Shown here: positions 6,052-7,334 of the stretch, in pieces
How the letters are laid out: the number at the start of each line of letters is the position of its first letter
Numbering within the stretch: position 1 is the stretch's first letter
Made by a program: the position numbers and the translations under genes
Assembly: GCA_900556405.1 (NCBI GenBank)
Contig: USPB01000099.1
Coordinates: forward strand, 1-7,334
Direction of reading: 5' to 3'
DNA length: 7,334 bases
Source: an uncultured Actinomyces sp.
GTDB lineage: Bacteria > Actinomycetota > Actinomycetes > Actinomycetales > Actinomycetaceae
Notes under the pieces: model-generated
Seen by the model: the letters and a program-made list of their open reading frames with translations, nothing else
Databases searched by the model: none
What the model was told of the DNA's origin: nothing

Positions 6052-7334
6052 TCAGTGGCGCGCGTTGCCACGGCGACGCCCGGAGCGGCGCACGCGGATC
6101 CCGGAGGTGATGGGATCGACGTCGTTGAACTGGCGCGGGGACAGCTCGTAGTCGACGCGGCGCGCGGGTTCGGGCTCGAAGGCCTGCGGGAGGGGGCGCT
6201 GCGGGCGCTCACTCGTGCGCTTGTGGGCGCGCTGAGGGAACACGGGTGGCGCGGGGATCGGCTCATCCGCTACTGGCGTGGGGGCCGGAGGCCGGGGAGC
6301 GCTCTCACGCAGCGGCTGGACGAGCGGACGGCCCGGCTGAGCGGGCGTGTAGAGCCCCTCGGGCACGGTCGCGGTGGGGCGCACGTGGACGGGACGGATG
6401 CGGGGGACGGAGCGCGTGATGGGGCCGTGCGTCGTGTCGGGTGACACGGCCGGCATGACCGGGGCGGCACTGCGGTAGGGCGGCTGCGAGGGCGGGGTCT
6501 GCGGCGCGGGCGCGACGCTTTCGCCGACGGGAATGTCGGCGGGGTCGTCGGCGTTGCCGGAGACGCGCTCGGAGAAGGGGCGGCCCGCTCGACGAGGCAG
6601 GGGCGAGGCCTGCGTGCCACGGTGACGGCTGGGCGTATGGGCAGAGTGGGAGGGCGCCGCCGGGGCCACAGACACGACCGGGGGCGCGGGGACGACGGGC
6701 GCGACGGGGGCAGCCGGTGTCACGAGCTGAGCGGGGACACCCTCATGGCGAGGAGCCTTCTCGTTGGCCTGTTCGTGTGCGCGCGCCGACATGGGCGCCT
6801 CATCCTCCTCGTCGGGGACGACGAGGGGCGCGGGCATGTCGTCGGGCTCGTGGACGGGGGCCTGGACGACGGGCATTTCGTCAGCGCTGCGGCAACCGAG
6901 GAAGAAGGAACGCAACTGCATGGCGGCCTCTTGGGCGAGGACCCCGCCAATAACCTCGGTCGGGTGGGGCATCCGGGCGTCGCGCAGGACGTCGCGCAGG
7001 GAACCCGCCGCGCCCGCCTTCGGGTCCCACGCGCCGAAGACGACGCGATCAACGCGGGAGGCGAGAATGGCACCCGCACACATCGTGCAGGGCTCGAGGG
7101 TGACGACGAGCGTGCAGCCCGTCAGGCGCCAGGTTCCCCTGGCGCGACCAGCCTCACGCAGCGCAACGATTTCGGCGTGACCTGCGGGATCGTGGTGCGC
7201 CTCGCGGCAGTTCCACCCGCGGCCGATGATCCGGCCGTTGTCGTCGACGACGACGGCCCCGACGGGGACATCTCCCGTCTCGCGGGCGCGGTTGGCCAGG
7301 AAGAGGGCCTTGCCCATTGCTTCGCGGTACTGCT
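6052..7334 (-). CDS. tadA: tRNA adenosine(34) deaminase TadA with long disordered C-terminal tail (5' end beyond window)
   Basis: Deaminates A34 to inosine in tRNA-Arg(ACG). The frame stays open to the window edge (QYREAM before the Met at 7317), as expected for the first TadA helix, so that Met is probably internal and the true start is off the right edge. Numbering from it, VPVGAVVV (17-24), HAE (H47, E49), PCTMC (C77 and C80, zinc ligands) and DPKAGAAGSL (98-107) define the deaminase domain, ending near residue 145. A tail of ~275 residues follows: acidic at ~146-175, then Pro/Ala/Val-rich, then Arg-rich at the end (RVRRSGRRRGNARH). Ordinary TadA is ~150-180 aa. Codons in the tail keep G/C third positions in this frame, so it is genuinely coded. 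mogA follows almost without a gap. Confidence 0.9.
   Translation of the reverse strand, partial: QYREAMGKALFLANRARETGDVPVGAVVVDDNGRIIGRGWNCREAHHDPAGHAEIVALREAGRARGTWRLTGCTLVVTLEPCTMCAGAILASRVDRVVFGAWDPKAGAAGSLRDVLRDARMPHPTEVIGGVLAQEAAMQLRSFFLGCRSADEMPVVQAPVHEPDDMPAPLVVPDEEDEAPMSARAHEQANEKAPRHEGVPAQLVTPAAPVAPVVPAPPVVSVAPAAPSHSAHTPSRHRGTQASPLPRRAGRPFSERVSGNADDPADIPVGESVAPAPQTPPSQPPYRSAAPVMPAVSPDTTHGPITRSVPRIRPVHVRPTATVPEGLYTPAQPGRPLVQPLRESAPRPPAPTPVADEPIPAPPVFPQRAHKRTSERPQRPLPQAFEPEPARRVDYELSPRQFNDVDPITSGIRVRRSGRRRGNARH

Noticed and set aside
6051..6266. N-terminal extension of mogA to an ATG at 6266
   Set aside because: The extra 72 residues are Ser/Pro/Ala-rich, lie in another frame of tadA and have no counterpart in the MogA/MoaB family.
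5596..6444. 282-aa plus-strand frame, and the 196-aa frame at 5520-6110
   Set aside because: Both are antisense to mogA and tadA, which carry full family motifs. The 196-aa frame also starts inside the terminator.

Overview
High-GC window whose genes favour G/C at the third codon position. MoeA and MoaC show actinobacterial-type motifs, and three genes lack a Shine-Dalgarno and sit behind -10-like hexamers placed for leaderless transcription. This points to an actinobacterium. The nitrate transporter plus molybdenum-cofactor (Moco) gene set would fit Actinomyces/Schaalia-type organisms, but the genus is inference.

Layout: (1) 1-769, minus: N-terminal half of a NarK-type nitrate/nitrite transporter that runs off the left edge. 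(2) 993-2057, minus: moaA, the first Moco enzyme. (3) 2058-3693: an interruption between divergent moaA and moeA. It holds a 338-aa protein (2495-3511, plus) with a C-terminal DUF559/VSR-like PD-(D/E)XK nuclease domain, flanked on both sides by direct copies of a ~111-bp repeat that contains 17-bp inverted arms. (4) 3694-5486, plus: moeA and moaC, closed by a strong intrinsic terminator at 5506-5540. (5) 5559-7334, minus: mogA/moaB, immediately downstream of a 5'-truncated tadA with a very long Pro/Ala-rich C-terminal tail.

How the genes fit together: MoaA and MoaC convert GTP to cyclic pyranopterin monophosphate. MogA adenylylates molybdopterin and MoeA inserts molybdate. Membrane nitrate reductase needs Moco, so the neighbouring NarK suggests a nitrate-respiration locus. 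The molybdopterin synthase genes (moaD, moaE) are not in this window. tadA is a tRNA-editing gene that appears transcriptionally tied to mogA without an obvious functional link.

The least ordinary part is the nuclease-like gene bracketed by long palindrome-containing repeats. It looks like an insertion module, or a gene associated with a repeat family, between two Moco genes. No RNA genes, CRISPR arrays or recognisable transposases were seen.
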